Origin: an uncultured Chitinophaga sp. | GTDB lineage: Bacteria; Bacteroidota; Bacteroidia; Chitinophagales; Chitinophagaceae | Direction: 5' to 3' | NCBI RefSeq assembly: GCF_946479755.1 | Contig: NZ_CAMLHC010000032.1 | Span: 1 to 64,000, forward strand | DNA: 64,000 nucleotides | Part shown: piece by piece, positions 62,586 to 64,000 of the stretch | How the letters are laid out: every line of letters begins with the position of its first letter | How positions within the stretch are numbered: position 1 is the first letter of the stretch | The notes under the pieces: model-generated | Databases searched by the model: none | The model's input: the letters and a program-made list of their open reading frames with translations, nothing else | What the model was told of the DNA's origin: nothing | Program-made: the position numbers and the translations under genes

Positions 62586-62645
62586 ACCTTCGTCTGGTGC
62601 GCTTCCCGGAAGTGCAGGATGGAAACCCGTTAAAACCCGTTTTTT

Positions 62646-63542
62646 ATGCAATATCATCAGTTAGGTAAGTCGGACCTGCATATCAGCGAAATCAGCTACG
62701 GCTGTATGTCGCTGGGCAGTGACGATGCAGACAACGCCCGCCTGGTACATCAGGCCATGGACGGAGGGATCAATTTTTTTGATACCGCCGACCTGTATGA
62801 TCACGGGCAGAACGAGATCACCCTGGGAAAAGCGTTACAGGGCAGAAGGCAAGATGTCATCATCGCCAGTAAAGCCGGCAACCAGTGGCGGCCGGATGGC
62901 AGCGGGTGGGACTGGAATCCCCGCCGGGACTATATCCTGTCCTGTGTGGAGGAAAGCCTGCGCCGCCTCAATACCGATTACATCGATTTGTACCAGCTGC
63001 ATGGCGGCACCCTGGAAGATCCGACGGACGAGACGATATCGGCTTTCGAAACCCTGCTGCAGCAAGGAAAGATCCGTTATTACGGGATCTCCTCCATACG
63101 GCCTAATGTGATCCGCACCTTCGTGGAACGGTCCAATATTGTGAGCGTGATGATGCAGTACAGCCTGCTGGACCGCCGTCCGGAAGAAAGTTGTTTCCCT
63201 TTGCTGGAGCAGCATGACATCGGCGTGCTGGTGAGGGGCGCTGTGGCAAAAGGATTGCTGATCGGCAAAACACCGGAGCCTTACCTGAATTATAACGAAG
63301 GCGAAGTGACAAAGGCTGCGGCGGCGATACAAGCGCTGTCCGGCGCCGGCAGGAGTGCTGCGGCAACAGCGCTGCGGTATGTGTTGCAGCAACCGGCCGT
63401 TACTTCCGCCGTGGTGGGCATGCGCACGGCGCAGCAGGTACAGGATGCTTTGGAGGCGGCCCATGCTATGCCGCTCACGGCAGCGGAGATACAACAGCTG
63501 CAGGCGGTGCTACCGGTCAACCGCTATGAGCAGCATCGCTGA
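62646..63542 (+). CDS. Aldo/keto reductase
   Basis: 298 residues, a complete (alpha/beta)8 barrel. Catalytic positions are recognisable: FDTADLYDHGQNE (Asp and Tyr, residues 41-53), VIIASKAG (Lys, near 78) and LYQLHGG (His, near 117). The C-terminal NADPH-binding part is VTSAVVGMRTAQQVQDAL. The family reduces carbonyl groups with NADPH; the substrate is not known. It lies directly behind the terminator of the hairpin array, with its promoter presumably in the 60-nt gap. A DJ-1/PfpI-family gene follows 53 nt later, a pairing fitting carbonyl or oxidative stress handling. Confidence 0.92.
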   Translation: MQYHQLGKSDLHISEISYGCMSLGSDDADNARLVHQAMDGGINFFDTADLYDHGQNEITLGKALQGRRQDVIIASKAGNQWRPDGSGWDWNPRRDYILSCVEESLRRLNTDYIDLYQLHGGTLEDPTDETISAFETLLQQGKIRYYGISSIRPNVIRTFVERSNIVSVMMQYSLLDRRPEESCFPLLEQHDIGVLVRGAVAKGLLIGKTPEPYLNYNEGEVTKAAAAIQALSGAGRSAAATALRYVLQQPAVTSAVVGMRTAQQVQDALEAAHAMPLTAAEIQQLQAVLPVNRYEQHR

Positions 63543-63595
63543 TGGCATAATAGCAGGATCTTTTATTATATTGTACAGAACAAAAAGTCCTTCGT

Positions 63596-64000
63596 ATGCA
63601 GAAACTCAAAATAGGCATGTTTCTTTTCCCGGACATGACCATATTGGACTTCACCGGCCCTTATGATGTATTTGTGAAAGCACCTTGTTTTGAGGTGGTG
63701 TTGTTGGGAGAAACGACAGCGCCCTTTAAAGTGGAAGGCGGCCTGACGATACAGCCGTCGGTGGCGATGGCTGCCAGTCCGCAGCTGGATATCCTGTTTG
63801 TGCCTGGTGGCAAAGGTATTAATGCGTTGCTCACTAACGGCGCTGTGCTGGATTTTCTCCGGCAGCAGGCGCTGGGTGCGAAATATATCACCAGCGTTTG
63901 TACAGGCGCGCTGGTGCTGGCTGCTGCCGGACTGCTGCAGGGGTATAAAGCCACTACTCACTGGCGGTCGCTGGAGCTTTTGCGTATGCTCGGCGTGGAC
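63596..64000 (+). CDS. DJ-1/PfpI-family protein, 3' end outside the window
   Basis: The first 135 residues are present, starting MQKLKIGMFLFPDMTILDFTG. The nucleophile elbow SVCTGALVLAAAGLLQG with its Cys near residue 105 and the following ATTHW match the cyclohexyl-isocyanide-hydratase/InhA branch of the family, in which the Trp after THW is typical. It could be a lone enzyme or the N-terminal part of a GATase1-AraC regulator; the missing end would decide. It follows the aldo/keto reductase by 53 nt. Confidence 0.88.
   Translation, partial: MQKLKIGMFLFPDMTILDFTGPYDVFVKAPCFEVVLLGETTAPFKVEGGLTIQPSVAMAASPQLDILFVPGGKGINALLTNGAVLDFLRQQALGAKYITSVCTGALVLAAAGLLQGYKATTHWRSLELLRMLGVD

Larger units (their letters stand above)
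61665..62590 (+). ncRNA. Putative structured noncoding RNA carrying six repeated hairpins
   Basis: The 1160-bp gap between the ADP-ribosylglycohydrolase (minus) and the aldo/keto reductase (plus) has no convincing protein frame. A transcript of about 920 nt is inferred from the -7 box at 61651-61658, the six-hairpin array (62009-62519) and the terminator at 62555-62585. Other small hairpins lie in the same span: 61751-61763 (GGCGG/CCGCC), 61788-61802 (CAGACA/TGTCTG) and 62350-62364 (GGTTGC/GCAACC), each with a 3-nt loop. Boundaries are guesses; expression is not shown. Confidence 0.4.

Noticed and set aside
1..64000. tRNA, rRNA, riboswitch or intact insertion sequence
   Set aside because: None seen by eye on either strand; short tRNA-like segments lacked complete arms. 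A tRNAscan/Infernal run would be decisive.

Overview
The window looks like a chromosomal stretch of a Bacteroidota bacterium, most likely a Chitinophaga-like member of the Chitinophagaceae. The support is four SusC/SusD outer-membrane pairs, two ECF sigma/FecR anti-sigma pairs, many short lipoprotein signals, several matches to the Bacteroidota -7 promoter box TAnnTTTG, and typical families of this group (DUF6515, tail-fibre-like coiled-coil protein, DUF5117/DUF4953 metalloprotease, Pr6Pr membrane protein). No rRNA, tRNA, CRISPR array or intact transposase was seen.

Layout. 1-1.66 kb: a degenerate receiver-domain protein, then about 1.2 kb without a convincing gene, holding direct repeats, a terminator and a 10-bp tandem repeat (possible relic of an integrated element). 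1.66-8.05 kb: SusC/SusD pair 1 and a secreted tail-fibre-like protein. 8.1-10.5 kb: an ankyrin lipoprotein and an unrecognised protein. 10.5-18.2 kb (minus strand): ECF sigma, FecR, SusC (with STN domain), SusD and a secreted nucleotide pyrophosphatase/phosphodiesterase, apparently one cell-surface-signalling operon. 18.3-24.5 kb: a 1455-residue WGR/SUKH-like/DUF4116-like/TPR protein and a propeller-like lipoprotein. 24.9-32.3 kb: a zinc metalloprotease in line with SusC/SusD pair 3. 32.4-38.5 kb: small regulators and enzymes (AraC, SDR, metallophosphoesterase, Crp/Fnr, DoxX-like, XRE regulator with three CCTATAGG sites, secreted EEP hydrolase, Pr6Pr). 38.6-44.7 kb: two large tandem paralogues joining leucine-rich repeats to a BRCT-like domain. 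44.8-48.1 kb: M48 protease, DUF5710 protein, periplasmic VOC protein, a secreted protein. 48.4-57.7 kb: ECF sigma, FecR, SusC (STN), SusD, aryl-sulfate sulfotransferase-like lipoprotein and a diheme TsdA-like cytochrome, a second signalling operon with an unusual enzyme pair. 57.9-64 kb: TPM-domain lipoprotein, DUF6515 protein, ADP-ribosylglycohydrolase, a noncoding hairpin array, aldo/keto reductase and the start of a DJ-1/PfpI protein.

The most unusual object is the noncoding region at 61.65-62.59 kb. Six copies of a 22-nt hairpin (8-bp stem, hexaloop UUUCCA) lie 77-126 nt apart, between a perfect -7 box and an intrinsic terminator. Pairing changes (C-G versus U-G, and G-C versus A-U) fit a plus-strand structured RNA and not a coding repeat. 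I know of no described family with this arrangement, but I could not search. The LRR-BRCT pair, the WGR/SUKH/DUF4116 protein and the palindrome-marked XRE locus are the next best candidates.
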